From: Hyphomicrobiales bacterium
Lineage (GTDB): Bacteria > Pseudomonadota > Alphaproteobacteria > Rhizobiales > Rhizobiaceae
Direction: 5' to 3'
NCBI GenBank assembly: GCA_900473915.1
Contig: UCNG01000010.1
Location: 124,001 to 188,000 of the forward strand
Length of the DNA stretch: 64,000 nt
Shown: positions 55,400 through 64,000 of the stretch, one piece after another
Position numbering within the stretch: position 1 is the stretch's first letter
Layout of the letters: every line of letters starts with the position of its first letter
Program-made: the position numbers and the translations under genes
Notes under the pieces: model-generated
The model's database searches: none
What the model saw: only the letters and a program-made list of their open reading frames with translations
Told to the model about the DNA's origin: nothing

Positions 55400-55897
55400 C
55401 TAGCCGCGCTTTCCGCCTGCAATCGGTTCCTGATATGTGAAGCCCATGTCCCACGGGAAGTAAATCCACGTGTCCTGCGATACTTCCGTTACAAAAGTAT
55501 CGATCAGGGGGCGGCCTTTCGGCTTGGCGTAGACCGTTGCAAAATGGGCCTTCGGCATCATTTCGCGCACAATGGCTGCGGTCTTGCCGGTGTCGGTCAG
55601 ATCGTCAACGACGATGACGCCTTCGCCGCCATTTTCCAGAAGCGTTTCGCTCACGCCCTTGAGAATCTGCATGTCGCCCTGCGACGTGTAGTCGTGGTAA
55701 GAGGCGATGCAAACGGTTTCGATGAGGCGAATGCCGAGCTCGCGGCAAACGATGGCCGCCGGAACGAGACCGCCGCGTGTGATCGCGACAATGGCGTGCC
55801 AATCGCGATTCATGCCGGCAATCCGCCAAGCGAGGGCGCGGGCATCGCGGTGGAACTGATCCCAGGAAACGGGAAAGGCTTTATCTGGCAAGGACAT
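55400..55897 (-). CDS. gpt: Xanthine phosphoribosyltransferase
   Basis: Salvages xanthine and guanine by attaching phosphoribose. The 165-residue type I phosphoribosyltransferase has the PRPP-binding motif [14 protein letters not shown] and ends in [14 protein letters not shown] as in Gpt of this group. The ATG at 55897 ([24 protein letters not shown]) is the family start; the frame extends 26 codons further without homology. Confidence 0.93.
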   Translation of the reverse strand: MSLPDKAFPVSWDQFHRDARALAWRIAGMNRDWHAIVAITRGGLVPAAIVCRELGIRLIETVCIASYHDYTSQGDMQILKGVSETLLENGGEGVIVVDDLTDTGKTAAIVREMMPKAHFATVYAKPKGRPLIDTFVTEVSQDTWIYFPWDMGFTYQEPIAGGKRG

Positions 55898-56178
55898 CGA
55901 AACGCTCCGTGGAACGATCCGGAGTTTGTGCTCCGGACCTTTAAAAACCAAAAATGCGCTATGACGGGTTGCCAAGCGCTGTAACTGTCAGGATCTGCAG
56001 CTCTTCTTCATCCGCACCCATTCCGGTGGGCGGCGGGAGAGGAAAAGGCTCTCCACCCGGCACAGTCAGCGCCGGGTGATGCTGATAACCGCAAAAATGG
56101 TGTTCTTGCAAGCGTGTCGTGTCATCAGACGCCAGTTGTCGGCTGCTTGCCGGATCAAACTGGCTTTAGTCGTGGCTT

Positions 56179-57024
56179 TTAACGCGAGAAAAGCGTGAGA
56201 ATGGGTAATTCGTTCAGCATGGATCGCGTCACGCCGCCAAAAACCAATTCGCGCAGCCGGGAGTGGCTGTAGGCTCCCATGACAAGAAGGTCAGCGCGTG
56301 CGGAAATGATATGTTCCCGCAATGCGTCCTGCGCATAGCGTCCGTTGGATGCGATTGCGGCCGGCGTTATGTTAATGCCATGTCGCGAAATCGACTCCGC
56401 GATATCGTCGCTCGCCAAAGCCTGATTCTCGCCTTCGATTTCCGGCGGATCTACCCAGACGATTTCCGTTCTGTCCGCATGCTTCATTAAAGGGAGGGCA
56501 TCAAATGCCGCGCGGGCTGCTTCACGCTTGCCGTTAAAGGCGACCACGATGTGATCGAGCGAAACCATCGGCAGAACCGGCGCATAGGGAACAAGAATAA
56601 CCGGGCAGCTGGAATTGAAAACAATCGTATCTGCTGTTTCGTCATTTGTGGCTGGATCGTCGGGATCAGGCTGACCGGCGACCAGCAATTCCGCTCCCAG
56701 ACACGCGGTGAGTACGCCATCAGCAGCCGTGCCGGTTTCAGAACGGGTAATACGGTATTCGCAATTGATGCCCTGACGGCGCATTTCCTCTTCAAAAATG
56801 CGTTTCAGCTTTTCGGAAAGTTCTTTGTGCTGCTTGTCATGCAGCTCGAACATTCCGGGATCGATGAAGCCGTTCGGGTCGGCGTAAACGATGGGTGAAG
56901 GAATGGAGTAAAGCCCGATGACGTGAATATCGGGCACTTTCTGCTTCAAAAGTCCAACGGCAGACATGACCCGCTTCAACTCGGATTCACTGCGAGAATA
57001 GGCAACCACCGTCTTGTAGGACAT
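56179..57024 (-). CDS. Tandem universal stress protein (UspA) family
   Basis: A 281-residue protein with two UspA-like domains (about 1-148 and 150-281). The C-terminal one has the ATP-binding GAYSHSRLRELVFGGVTRSML; the first is degenerate. Members are induced by starvation or oxidative stress. The start MSYKTVVAYSRSESE at 57024 is clear. The 281-bp space to gpt contains an 8-bp hairpin CACCCGGC/GCCGGGTG at 56054-56078 but no other gene. Confidence 0.88.
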   Translation of the reverse strand: MSYKTVVAYSRSESELKRVMSAVGLLKQKVPDIHVIGLYSIPSPIVYADPNGFIDPGMFELHDKQHKELSEKLKRIFEEEMRRQGINCEYRITRSETGTAADGVLTACLGAELLVAGQPDPDDPATNDETADTIVFNSSCPVILVPYAPVLPMVSLDHIVVAFNGKREAARAAFDALPLMKHADRTEIVWVDPPEIEGENQALASDDIAESISRHGINITPAAIASNGRYAQDALREHIISARADLLVMGAYSHSRLRELVFGGVTRSMLNELPILTLFSR

Positions 57025-57102
57025 GACCGAACTCCTTCCGGCTGTGTGTTTTTATTTTAGCATAGAATGCAACGAGTTGCGCGGGTAAAAGGTTGCAGAG
57101 GA

Positions 57103-57861
57103 TTAAGCTGCCCCCTCAGTCTCCAGCGATGCGATCATTTTCTCGATGGCCTGGATCGCCATATCTATTTTTTGCGGATCACTCCCGCGGACGACCAGCT
57201 CCGTGCTGAAGCGCCCGTTCTCGAATTTCGGATAGGAACCGATGATGGTTTCCGGGTTTTCCTTCTGGATTTCGGTCAAGGGAGCGCCGATGACACCTTC
57301 GCCAAAAGGACAATGGACCGATCTCGACAGAAGCTTGCGACCGGTCTTCAATGTAGGCAGCACATTGTCGAGCATCGCCTGAAAAACGGATGGCACGCCG
57401 GCCATCACATACACATTGCCGATATGAAAACCGGGGGCGGCGGAGATAGGGTTCGCTATATGCTCCGAGCCTTGCGGCATACGTGCCATACGCTTGCGTG
57501 AGTCCGTGAACTCCAGCCCGCGTTTCGCATAATTGTCGCCAAGCAACTTCATGGCTTTTGCGTCGTAGATGCACGGCACGCCAAAGGCGGCAGACACCGC
57601 GTCGGCGGTGATGTCATCATGGGTCGGGCCAATCCCGCCAGACGTGAAGACATAGTCATAGTGTGGCCGCAGCGCGTTAAGTGCGGTTACGATGGCGATC
57701 TCTTCGTCCGGAACAATCCGCACTTCCTTAAGATCAATGCCTGCTGCAGTCAGGACATCAGCAAGATGCCCGATATTCTTGTCCTTGGTGCGCCCTGAGA
57801 GAAGCTCGTCGCCAATTGCCAGCATGGCTGCCTTGACGGTTTGCTGCGGATTGTCGGTCAT
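57103..57861 (-). CDS. CinA-like molybdopterin-binding domain protein
   Basis: A 252-residue protein of the competence/damage-inducible A N-terminal (MoaB/Mog fold) family: AIGDELLSGRTKDKN, FTSGGIGPTHDDIT and MAGVPSVFQAML are the diagnostic segments. The C-terminal amidase half of full CinA is absent, as in the eukaryotic FAD-synthase-like and many alphaproteobacterial forms. Probable role in nucleotide or molybdopterin metabolism; not assignable further. It lies 78 nt upstream of the universal stress gene on the same strand. Confidence 0.88.
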   Translation of the reverse strand: MTDNPQQTVKAAMLAIGDELLSGRTKDKNIGHLADVLTAAGIDLKEVRIVPDEEIAIVTALNALRPHYDYVFTSGGIGPTHDDITADAVSAAFGVPCIYDAKAMKLLGDNYAKRGLEFTDSRKRMARMPQGSEHIANPISAAPGFHIGNVYVMAGVPSVFQAMLDNVLPTLKTGRKLLSRSVHCPFGEGVIGAPLTEIQKENPETIIGSYPKFENGRFSTELVVRGSDPQKIDMAIQAIEKMIASLETEGAA

Positions 57862-58030
57862 ATTCAGACTCCATTTCTGGCATCAGTTAAGCGCCAGCAA
57901 GACAAGGCTGCAACTGCTTTATTTCGGCATTTCATTCGTTTGGGAGAAGTTGCGCCTTTCCAAAAAGGGACGCTCCCCTAATTGAGACTGTCGAGGTTGG
58001 GCCTCACAAAACGGGATATGGAGACGTCAC

Positions 58031-58630
58031 ATGGTTAAGGTGCTGGTGCTATATTATTCGGCCTACGGCCATATGGAGAAAATGGCCAAGGCTGCGGCAG
58101 AAGGGGCGCGGGAAGGCGGCGCGGACGTTACTCTCAAGCGTGTGCCCGAACTGGTTCCGCCTGATGTCGCGAAGGCGTCGCACTATAAGGTGGATCAGGA
58201 TGCCCCCATCGCCACGCCAGCTGAACTGGCGGATTACGATGCGATCATCATTGGCACCGCAACTCGCTATGGGATGATGGCGGCCCAGATGAAGAATTTT
58301 CTCGACCAGACTGGCGGGCTTTGGGCTAAGGGGGCCCTTATCAACAAGGTTGGATCGGTGATGGTATCAACAGCGACGCAACACGGTGGCGCAGAACTGG
58401 CACTGATTTCCACACAATGGCAGATGCAGCATCACGGCATGATCATCGTTCCGCTTTCCTATGCCTATCAGGGGCAGATGGGCAACGATGTGGTGCGTGG
58501 CGGCGCGCCCTATGGGATGACAACTACTGCCGATGGCGACGGTTCGCGCCAGCCGTCGGAACAGGAACTCGACGGTGCCCGGTTCCAGGGAAAACGTGTT
58601 GCCGAAATTACTGCGAAATTGCACGGCTGA
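58031..58630 (+). CDS. wrbA: NAD(P)H:quinone oxidoreductase WrbA
   Basis: A 199-residue flavodoxin-like FMN protein that reduces quinones by two electrons, protecting against redox cycling. Typical segments are [36 protein letters not shown] and [10 protein letters not shown], with [21 protein letters not shown] near the end. Single gene, with a terminator 20 nt downstream. Confidence 0.95.
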   Translation: MVKVLVLYYSAYGHMEKMAKAAAEGAREGGADVTLKRVPELVPPDVAKASHYKVDQDAPIATPAELADYDAIIIGTATRYGMMAAQMKNFLDQTGGLWAKGALINKVGSVMVSTATQHGGAELALISTQWQMQHHGMIIVPLSYAYQGQMGNDVVRGGAPYGMTTTADGDGSRQPSEQELDGARFQGKRVAEITAKLHG

Positions 58631-58649
58631 TGGAATCAGCGCCAACCAA

Positions 58650-58673
58650 AAGCCGCCGGTAAAACGGCGGCTT
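58650..58673 (+). terminator. Hairpin terminator after wrbA
   Basis: AAGCCGCCG and CGGCGGCTT pair perfectly around GTAAAA. The following bases are only moderately T-rich (ACTTATG). It starts 20 nt after the wrbA stop. Confidence 0.7.
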
Positions 58674-58690
58674 ACTTATGCGGAAATCGG

Positions 58691-58776
58691 TGGTGCGGTC
58701 GGCGGGACTTGAACCCGCAAGCCTAAAAGGCGACGGATTTTAAGTCCGTTGCGTATACCAATTTCGCCACGACCGC
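58691..58776 (-). tRNA. tRNA-Leu (anticodon UAA)
   Basis: Read on the minus strand: acceptor stem GCGGTCG pairs with CGACCGC, D-loop with TGGTATA, anticodon stem/loop GGACTTAAAATCC giving UAA, a long variable arm (CGCCTTTTAGGCT) as in class II leucine tRNAs, the T-loop GGGTTCAAGTCCC, and an encoded CCA end. All 86 nt are present, so it should be functional. Confidence 0.97.
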
Positions 58777-58975
58777 AGCAATTGCCATTGTCTATGTCAT
58801 GATTTGCATCACGAATTCAAGCCGCAAAGCCTGCTAACATCAACAGTTAGCATTGCTGAATATATGCGCACTCCAATTCGTTGATTTAGCAACCTGGCGC
58901 CCTTCAACCTTGTCTGCGTTGTCAAAGCCATGTAGCGGTGGTCAAAATCCAGTTGGAAATGCAGAAAGTCGAATA

Positions 58976-60232
58976 ATGACCGCCTTTGTCAAATCCGTAT
59001 CCGAGGCCGAAAAGGCAATGCGTGCGCTGTTTCCCGAAACGCCGCTGCAACTCAACGACTATCTGTCGCGGAAATACGGCGCGGAGATTTGGCTCAAACG
59101 CGAAGACCTGACGCCCGTCCGCTCCTACAAGATACGCGGCGCCTTCAATTTCATTTCCAAGGCCGTCGAAACGACCGACAAGAATGCGGTGTTTGTATGC
59201 GCTTCCGCAGGCAATCATGCACAGGGCTTTGCATTCGTCTGCCGTCATTTCGGTCGCAAGGGCGTGGTTTTCATGCCGGTGACGACACCGCAGCAGAAAA
59301 TTGACAAAACGCGCGCTTTTGGCGGCGAGTTTATCGAAATCAGGCTGGTGGGCGATATTTTTGACGTTTGCTATGCCGCCTCGCAGGAATTTGCCGCAAG
59401 CCATAAGGGCGTGATGGTGCCGCCTTTCGATCATCCCGGCATCGTCGAAGGACAGGCAACGGTAGCGCTGGAAATCGAACGGCAATTGCCTGACGACAGG
59501 AAGCCTGATTTTATCCTGTTGCCTGTTGGGGGCGGGGGACTTTCCGGCGGCGTCACGCACTATGTTTCCGATCTCGGCTGGAAGACGAGTTTCCGCTTTA
59601 TCGAGCCACAGGGCGCGGCGAGCCTGAAAGGAAGCCTTGAAGCGGGCAAGCGTATCAAGCTCGCTCAGGTCGATACGTTCGTCGATGGCGCGGCTGTTGC
59701 CGAGATCGGCAAGGAAAACTTCAAGCTGCTCAAAGGGTTTGATCCGAAAACTGTCATAACAGTTCCGGAAAACCGGCTTTGTGCGACGATCATCGAGATG
59801 CTGAACATTGAGGGCGTGGTGCTTGAACCCGCCGGCGCACTCGGCATCGATGCGCTTAAGGATTTCAAGAAGAGCGATATAAAGGGCAAGCGGATCGTCA
59901 TTGTTGTTTCGGGCGGCAATTTCGATTTCGAGCGCCTGCCCGATGTGCGCGAGCGTGCGCTTCGTTTCGAAGGACTGAAGAAATATTTCATCTTCCGCTT
60001 TCCGCAGAGGCCTGGCGCGCTTCGTTCGTTCCTCGATCTTCTGGGGCCCGAGGATGATATTGCGCGTTTCGAATATCTGAAGAAATCCGCGCGCAATTTC
60101 GGCTCGGTACTGATCGGTATCGAAACGAAGAACGCGTCGAACTTCAAGCTTCTGGAAAAGAAGTTCGCCGAAGCGGGTTGGGCCTATCAGGACATTACGG
60201 ACAATCAGGTGCTTGCTGACTTCATCATCTGA
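58976..60232 (+). CDS. ilvA: Threonine ammonia-lyase (biosynthetic)
   Basis: Deaminates threonine to 2-oxobutyrate, the entry to isoleucine synthesis. The 418-residue PLP enzyme has its Schiff-base lysine in PVRSYKIRGAFNF, the glycine-rich phosphate cradle VGGGGLSGG, and a single C-terminal ACT-like regulatory domain (about 335-418; FRFPQRPGALRSFLDLLG), i.e. the short form with one regulatory domain. MTAFVKSVSEAEKAM at 58976 is the start; codons upstream belong to the tRNA-side intergenic region. A hairpin at 60303 follows. Confidence 0.94.
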   Translation: MTAFVKSVSEAEKAMRALFPETPLQLNDYLSRKYGAEIWLKREDLTPVRSYKIRGAFNFISKAVETTDKNAVFVCASAGNHAQGFAFVCRHFGRKGVVFMPVTTPQQKIDKTRAFGGEFIEIRLVGDIFDVCYAASQEFAASHKGVMVPPFDHPGIVEGQATVALEIERQLPDDRKPDFILLPVGGGGLSGGVTHYVSDLGWKTSFRFIEPQGAASLKGSLEAGKRIKLAQVDTFVDGAAVAEIGKENFKLLKGFDPKTVITVPENRLCATIIEMLNIEGVVLEPAGALGIDALKDFKKSDIKGKRIVIVVSGGNFDFERLPDVRERALRFEGLKKYFIFRFPQRPGALRSFLDLLGPEDDIARFEYLKKSARNFGSVLIGIETKNASNFKLLEKKFAEAGWAYQDITDNQVLADFII

Positions 60233-60302
60233 TTTTGGTGGCTTAAGTAAAATCAGTTGCTTTTTCGGTGAAAACACCCCATATGCCGCGTCAGGCGCAT
60301 GG

Positions 60303-60323
60303 GCCGACGTGTTCGTCGGCTTT
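60303..60323 (+). terminator. Possible terminator after ilvA
   Basis: GCCGACG-TGTT-CGTCGGC is a perfect 7-bp stem with a 4-nt loop followed by TTTCCC. The T-run is short. It lies 70 nt past the ilvA stop in a 283-bp gap that otherwise shows only a weak CCCGA/TCGGG hairpin near 60383. Confidence 0.5.
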
Positions 60324-60515
60324 CCCGGCATTGGACTTGTTGCGTCTCGCCTCTGTTTTTCGGAATGGTCCGAAGGCGGGGAGACCCGAGAAATGTTCGG
60401 GCACGGCAGCGCAAGTCGCCAGGAGATTAAAAGTTTCGGCGTCCCGTCGTTATCATTGAACAGATAGAGTTCGGCAAGTTGCGCTTGACCGGCATTGGAT
60501 GTGGACCATGACAGC

Positions 60516-61907
60516 ATGGTGCCACTGAGAGAGATTGAATTGACAAAAGAAATTACGGGCGGTTTTGCCGCCCTTGGCGTTACCGGCATTTTGCTCAAGG
60601 GCGTCGAAGCCGCTGGCATGACCGAACCGAAGCCGATCCAGTTGCAGGCGATCCCGCACCAGCTTGAAGGCCGCGATATTCTCGGTATCGCCCAGACGGG
60701 CTCCGGCAAGACGGCCGCTTTCAGCCTGCCTATCCTGCAAAAGATCATCGGCCTCGGCGACAAGCGCCGCCCGAAGACTGCGCGCGCGCTGATCCTGGCC
60801 CCAACGCGTGAACTCGCCGTGCAAATCGAGCAGACGATCCGCAATGTTTCCAAACACGCGCATATCTCGACGGCGCTTGTTCTTGGCGGCGTTTCCAAGC
60901 TTTCGCAGATCAAGCGTATTGCACCGGGCATCGACGTTCTGATCGCTACGCCGGGTCGTCTCACCGATCTGATGCGTGACGGTCTGGTAGACCTTTCGCA
61001 GACGCGCTGGCTCGTCCTCGATGAAGCCGACCGCATGCTGGACATGGGCTTCATCAACGATGTGAAACGCATTGCGAAGGCAACGCATGCCGATCGTCAG
61101 ACAGCACTGTTTTCGGCCACCATGCCGAAGGAAATCGCATCGCTGGCCGGGAGCCTGCTGCGCGATCCCGTCCGCGTCGAAGTTGCCCCGCAGGGAACGA
61201 CGGCTGCTGAAATCACGCAGGTCGTGCACCCCGTGCATACCAAGGAGAAGCGTCGTCTTCTTTCTGCGCTGCTCGGCGATAAGGCCATGCGTTCGGTCAT
61301 CGTTTTTACGCGCACGAAGCATGGCGCCGATGCGGTTGTCCGCCATCTGGAGCGCGATGGATATGAAGTCGCCGCCATCCACGGCAACAAGTCGCAGAAT
61401 GCCCGTCAGCGTGCGCTGAATGGTTTTCGTGATGGATCGCTGCGGATTTTGATCGCAACAGATATTGCTGCACGCGGTATCGACGTGCCGGGTATCAGCC
61501 ATGTCGTGAACTACGATCTGCCGGACGAGCCGGAAACCTACGTTCATCGCATCGGTCGTACTGGCCGCAATGGAGCCAGCGGCGCTTCGATCACGCTCTA
61601 TGATCCAGCGGCGGAAGAATCCAAGCTGAGGGCGGTTGAGCGTGTGACGCGCAGCAAGCTTCCGATCAAGGATGCACCGGTGGAACTCGCACCGGCTCCG
61701 GCACCCCGCGCGGCTGCTCCAGGCGAACGCCCGCAGAAGACCCATCGCAAAGGTGCGACACCGCCGAAGCCGCGCCGCGCAGCCCCAAAGGCAGCCGATC
61801 ATCGTGCAGGTGGTCATGCAACCGGCGAAGCCGCTCCGAAAGCAAAGCGTCCGTTCCGCCGCAAGCGCCGCAATGCCAACGGCAATGGCGGTCAGCGCGC
61901 GGCATAA
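60516..61907 (+). CDS. DEAD-box RNA helicase
   Basis: A 463-residue ATP-dependent RNA helicase of the RhlE/CsdA-like type. All motifs are present in order: Q motif with PKPIQLQAI, Walker A AQTGSGKTAAF, PTRELA, VLDEADRMLD, SAT, and HRIGRTGR. A basic Ala/Pro/Lys/Arg-rich tail (about 390-463) should bind RNA. The start is uncertain: ATG 60516 (MVPLREIELTKEI) and TTG 60540 with GAGAGAG upstream are both possible. A strong terminator follows at 61932. Confidence 0.92.
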   Translation: MVPLREIELTKEITGGFAALGVTGILLKGVEAAGMTEPKPIQLQAIPHQLEGRDILGIAQTGSGKTAAFSLPILQKIIGLGDKRRPKTARALILAPTRELAVQIEQTIRNVSKHAHISTALVLGGVSKLSQIKRIAPGIDVLIATPGRLTDLMRDGLVDLSQTRWLVLDEADRMLDMGFINDVKRIAKATHADRQTALFSATMPKEIASLAGSLLRDPVRVEVAPQGTTAAEITQVVHPVHTKEKRRLLSALLGDKAMRSVIVFTRTKHGADAVVRHLERDGYEVAAIHGNKSQNARQRALNGFRDGSLRILIATDIAARGIDVPGISHVVNYDLPDEPETYVHRIGRTGRNGASGASITLYDPAAEESKLRAVERVTRSKLPIKDAPVELAPAPAPRAAAPGERPQKTHRKGATPPKPRRAAPKAADHRAGGHATGEAAPKAKRPFRRKRRNANGNGGQRAA

Positions 61908-61931
61908 CTCCGGTTCTCAAACATTTTTCCA

Positions 61932-61960
61932 AAAAGCCGCCCATTTCGGGCGGCTTTTCT
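61932..61960 (+). terminator. Intrinsic terminator after the DEAD-box helicase
   Basis: AAAAGCCGCCC and GGGCGGCTTTT form an 11-bp perfect stem around ATTTC, then CTATTT. It starts 24 nt past the stop at 61907. Confidence 0.9.
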
Positions 61961-62079
61961 ATTTATGATCCGGAAACGGGTTTTGCTTTGCGTATTGGCG
62001 GGGAAAAATATTCCCTGCTTGCTTGAAGGGCAGGGCTGTTCCTCATAGTTTCCTCTGCGAAACAAGAAGGACGGATGCC

Positions 62080-63108
62080 ATGTTCCAATCGGTGCTCGAC
62101 GCTATCGGCAATACGCCATTGATCCACTTGAAAAAGGCTTCCGAACTGAGCGGCTGCGCCATTTACGGCAAGGCCGAGTTTCTCAACCCCGGCCAGTCTG
62201 TGAAGGACCGAGCCGCGCTCTACATTATTCGCGATGCGGAAAGGCGCGGCCTCCTGAAACCCGGCGGCGTCATCGTTGAAGGTACGGCCGGCAATACCGG
62301 CATTGGCCTCACCATGGTCGCGAAAGCGCTTGGCTATCGCACCGTCATCGTTATTCCCGAAACGCAGAGCCAGGAAAAGAAGGACGCCTTGCGTCTGCTT
62401 GGCGCCGAACTGATCGAAGTTCCGGCTGCGCCCTATCGTAACCCGAACAATTATGTGCGCCTTTCCGGACGGCTGGCCGAGCAACTCGCCAAAAGCGAGC
62501 CGAATGGTGCCGTGTGGGCCAACCAGTTCGATAATCCGATCAATCGGCAAGCCCATGTCGAAACCACCGCACAGGAAATCTGGCGCGATACCAATGGAAA
62601 GGTCGATGGTTTTGTCGCAGCGGTCGGGTCGGGAGGAACGCTTGTCGGTACGGCGTTCGGCCTGAAGGATCGTAAAGCCGATATCAAAATCGCACTTGCC
62701 GATCCGTATGGAGCCGCACTCCATTCCTTCTACACGACAGGCGAACTGAAAGCCGAGGGCGACTCGATTACCGAAGGCATAGGGCAGGGGCGCATCACCG
62801 CCAATCTTGAGGGGTTCACCCCCGATTTTTCCTATCGCCTTTCCGATGCGGAGGCGCTCGATATCGTATTCGATCTCGTGGAAAATGAAGGGCTTTGCCT
62901 CGGCGGATCGTCGGGCATCAACATTGCAGGCGCAATCCGGCTTGCAAAAGATCTCGGACCGGGCCACACAATTGTAACGGTGCTTTGCGACTATGGTAAT
63001 CGCTATCAGTCCAAGCTGTTCAATCCTGCTTTCCTGCGCGGCAAGAGCCTGCCCGTGCCCGGATGGCTGGAGAGGAAAACCGAGATAGACATACCGTTCG
63101 AGGGATAA
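62080..63108 (+). CDS. cysK: Cysteine synthase A (O-acetylserine sulfhydrylase)
   Basis: Makes cysteine from O-acetylserine and sulfide. The 342-residue PLP enzyme has its catalytic lysine in NPGQSVKDRAAL, the phosphate-binding GSGGTLVGT, and VEGTAGNTGIGLTMVAKALG. The start MFQSVLDAIGNTPLIHL has GAAGGA upstream. alaX begins 2 nt after its stop and sseA follows, which suggests a cysteine-centred operon. Confidence 0.93.
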   Translation: MFQSVLDAIGNTPLIHLKKASELSGCAIYGKAEFLNPGQSVKDRAALYIIRDAERRGLLKPGGVIVEGTAGNTGIGLTMVAKALGYRTVIVIPETQSQEKKDALRLLGAELIEVPAAPYRNPNNYVRLSGRLAEQLAKSEPNGAVWANQFDNPINRQAHVETTAQEIWRDTNGKVDGFVAAVGSGGTLVGTAFGLKDRKADIKIALADPYGAALHSFYTTGELKAEGDSITEGIGQGRITANLEGFTPDFSYRLSDAEALDIVFDLVENEGLCLGGSSGINIAGAIRLAKDLGPGHTIVTVLCDYGNRYQSKLFNPAFLRGKSLPVPGWLERKTEIDIPFEG

Positions 63109-63110
63109 TC

Positions 63111-63854
63111 ATGGCATACGAGACCGAAGCGCTTTTCCGCGAAGATTCCTATCTTTCAACGGCGGAGGGCACGGTGCTCGCCATTACCGAAAGCGGCGGG
63201 ATTATTCTCGACCAAACCAATTTCTATGCCACCTCCGGCGGCCAGCCAGGGGATATAGGCTTTTTCGAACGCGCTGACGGCTCTCGCATCGAGATTGCGA
63301 CCACTGTTACCGGCGAAAACAAAAATGAAATCATTCACGTTCCGGCAGAAGGGCAGGCTTCGCCTGCAGTCGGCGAAAAACTGGTCCTGCATGTCGACTG
63401 GCCGCGCCGCTACAAGCTGATGCGCATGCATACGGCCTGTCACCTGCTGTCCGTCGTCTGCCCGTTCCCGATTACCGGCGCTGCTGTCGGTGAGGATGAA
63501 AGCCGCGTTGATTTCGATCTTCCCGATCCGACCTACACCAAGGAATTCGTGACCGAAAAACTCATGGAGCGGGTGAACGCCAATGACGCGGTTGCCATTC
63601 GCTGGATCAGCGATGAAGAGTTCCTTGCAAATCCGGATATCGTGAAATCAAAGAATGTGCGTCCGCCGGTGGGCCTTGGTCGTATACGCCTTGTTCTCAT
63701 CGGTGAAAACGGCGCGGTAGATTCGCAACCTTGCGGCGGCACGCACGTTTCCGAGACGCAGGAAGTGGGTGAAATCCACATCGGCAAGATCGAAAAAAAG
63801 GGCAAGGAAAACCGCCGTTTCCGCATTCGTTTCGGCGCTTTGCCGGAATCTTGA
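63111..63854 (+). CDS. AlaX-type alanyl-tRNA editing protein
   Basis: A 247-residue freestanding editing protein, related to the editing and C-Ala parts of alanyl-tRNA synthetase, that hydrolyses mischarged Ser- or Gly-tRNA-Ala. The zinc ligands are in HTACHLL and the distal QPCGGTHVSETQEVG. Unlike short AlaX-S, it has the N-terminal extension (about 1-95; LDQTNFYATSGGQPGDIG). It lies between cysK and sseA with 2- and 20-nt gaps, so it is probably co-transcribed with them. Confidence 0.9.
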   Translation: MAYETEALFREDSYLSTAEGTVLAITESGGIILDQTNFYATSGGQPGDIGFFERADGSRIEIATTVTGENKNEIIHVPAEGQASPAVGEKLVLHVDWPRRYKLMRMHTACHLLSVVCPFPITGAAVGEDESRVDFDLPDPTYTKEFVTEKLMERVNANDAVAIRWISDEEFLANPDIVKSKNVRPPVGLGRIRLVLIGENGAVDSQPCGGTHVSETQEVGEIHIGKIEKKGKENRRFRIRFGALPES

Positions 63855-63874
63855 GCCATATGGGAGTGATTGTC

Positions 63875-64000
63875 ATGGCTGAGAAGAGCGCTTTCGTCGT
63901 TTCACGCGACTGGTTGAAAGAACGGCTCGATAATCCGGGCATCGCGATTGTCGATGCATCCTGGTATCTTCCCGCGGCTGGGCGCAATGGCGAGGGCGAA
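63875..64000 (+). CDS. sseA: 3-mercaptopyruvate/thiosulfate sulfurtransferase, N-terminal fragment
   Basis: The first 42 codons only; the gene runs off the right edge. VVSRDWLKERLDNPGIAIVDASWYLP is the N-terminal rhodanese domain start of SseA-type mercaptopyruvate sulfurtransferases. The ATG at 63875 has GGGAG 8 nt upstream; an ATG at 63860 in the same frame is less likely. It is the third gene of the cysK-alaX-sseA group. The catalytic Cys lies outside the window. Confidence 0.8.
   Translation, partial: MAEKSAFVVSRDWLKERLDNPGIAIVDASWYLPAAGRNGEGE

Noticed and set aside
58922-61072. 716-residue minus-strand frame across ilvA and the helicase gene
   Set aside because: It spans two real plus-strand genes and the terminator between them; composition is that of an antisense frame.

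Overview
The window reads as a stretch of a main chromosome from an alphaproteobacterium of the Hyphomicrobiales (Rhizobiales), most likely the Brucellaceae (Brucella/Ochrobactrum). Reasons: a GPR/RgsE-type polar-growth protein, the CckA cell-cycle kinase, a cysteine-poor rhizobial-type DksA, glnB-glnA in that order, MaeB as a malic enzyme-phosphotransacetylase fusion, B12-dependent ribonucleotide reductase, a rhizobial plcP-agt lipid-remodelling pair, a STAS-MlaE permease, and a composite palindromic intergenic repeat of the kind common in Brucella genomes. I see no phage, insertion sequence, plasmid functions, rRNA or CRISPR. The region is core genome: dense, mostly metabolic and envelope genes, with short gaps.

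Layout. 1-5.8 kb: glnB-glnA (glnA runs off the left edge) under a sigma-54-type promoter; NAD(P)HX repair enzyme; phosphoglycolate phosphatase with a small secreted protein; ribose-5-phosphate isomerase; a DUF2059 exported protein. 5.9-12.6 kb: glutathione reductase, class II DAHP synthase, diacylglycerol kinase, NAD synthetase, glutamyl-tRNA synthetase. 12.5-19.2 kb: a lipoprotein, MaeB, an unusual SDR, and two divergent citrate-synthase-like genes, one with an N-terminal DNA-binding domain. 19.3-21.3 kb: plcP-agt behind a clear Pho box. 21.2-26.1 kb: enolase-superfamily epimerase, then the mlaE-F-D-lipoprotein importer for outer-membrane lipid asymmetry. 26.3-31.2 kb: a 1616-residue coiled-coil/apolipoprotein-like GPR homologue. 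31.8-35.4 kb: ferredoxin, a DUF922 protein, folP-folB-folK, a secreted protein. 35.7-41.1 kb: YcjX/YcjF pair, SixA, DksA-like, FliO-domain membrane protein. 41.5-49.9 kb: CckA, two flavoproteins, a membrane-anchored serine hydrolase, an MscS channel, a PRC-barrel protein. 50-58.6 kb: NrdJ, Nudix hydrolase, Gpt, universal stress protein, CinA-like protein, WrbA. 58.7-64 kb: tRNA-Leu(UAA), IlvA, DEAD-box helicase, and cysK-alaX-sseA (sseA runs off the right edge).

How the genes fit together. Several themes recur: envelope remodelling (dgkA, plcP-agt, mla, GPR, MscS), nitrogen and folate/nucleotide supply (glnBA, folPBK, nrdJ, gpt), redox and sulfur (gor, fdx, wrbA, cysK, sseA), and cell-cycle control (cckA beside a FliO-domain protein). 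The strongest new regulatory reading is the Pho box, CTGTCAT-N4-CTGTGAC, in front of a metallophosphoesterase-glycosyltransferase operon. It marks the pair as the phosphate-starvation phospholipid-to-glycolipid switch (PlcP-Agt) rather than lipid A biosynthesis (LpxH). The least explained locus is the divergent citrate-synthase pair: an HTH-citrate synthase fusion faces a second paralogue across an 87-bp promoter region carrying a perfect TTGACGTCAA palindrome. It looks like a metabolite-sensing regulator derived from an enzyme.

Coordinates are exact where a start or stop codon was located. Operons, regulatory sites and most starts are inferred from sequence alone.
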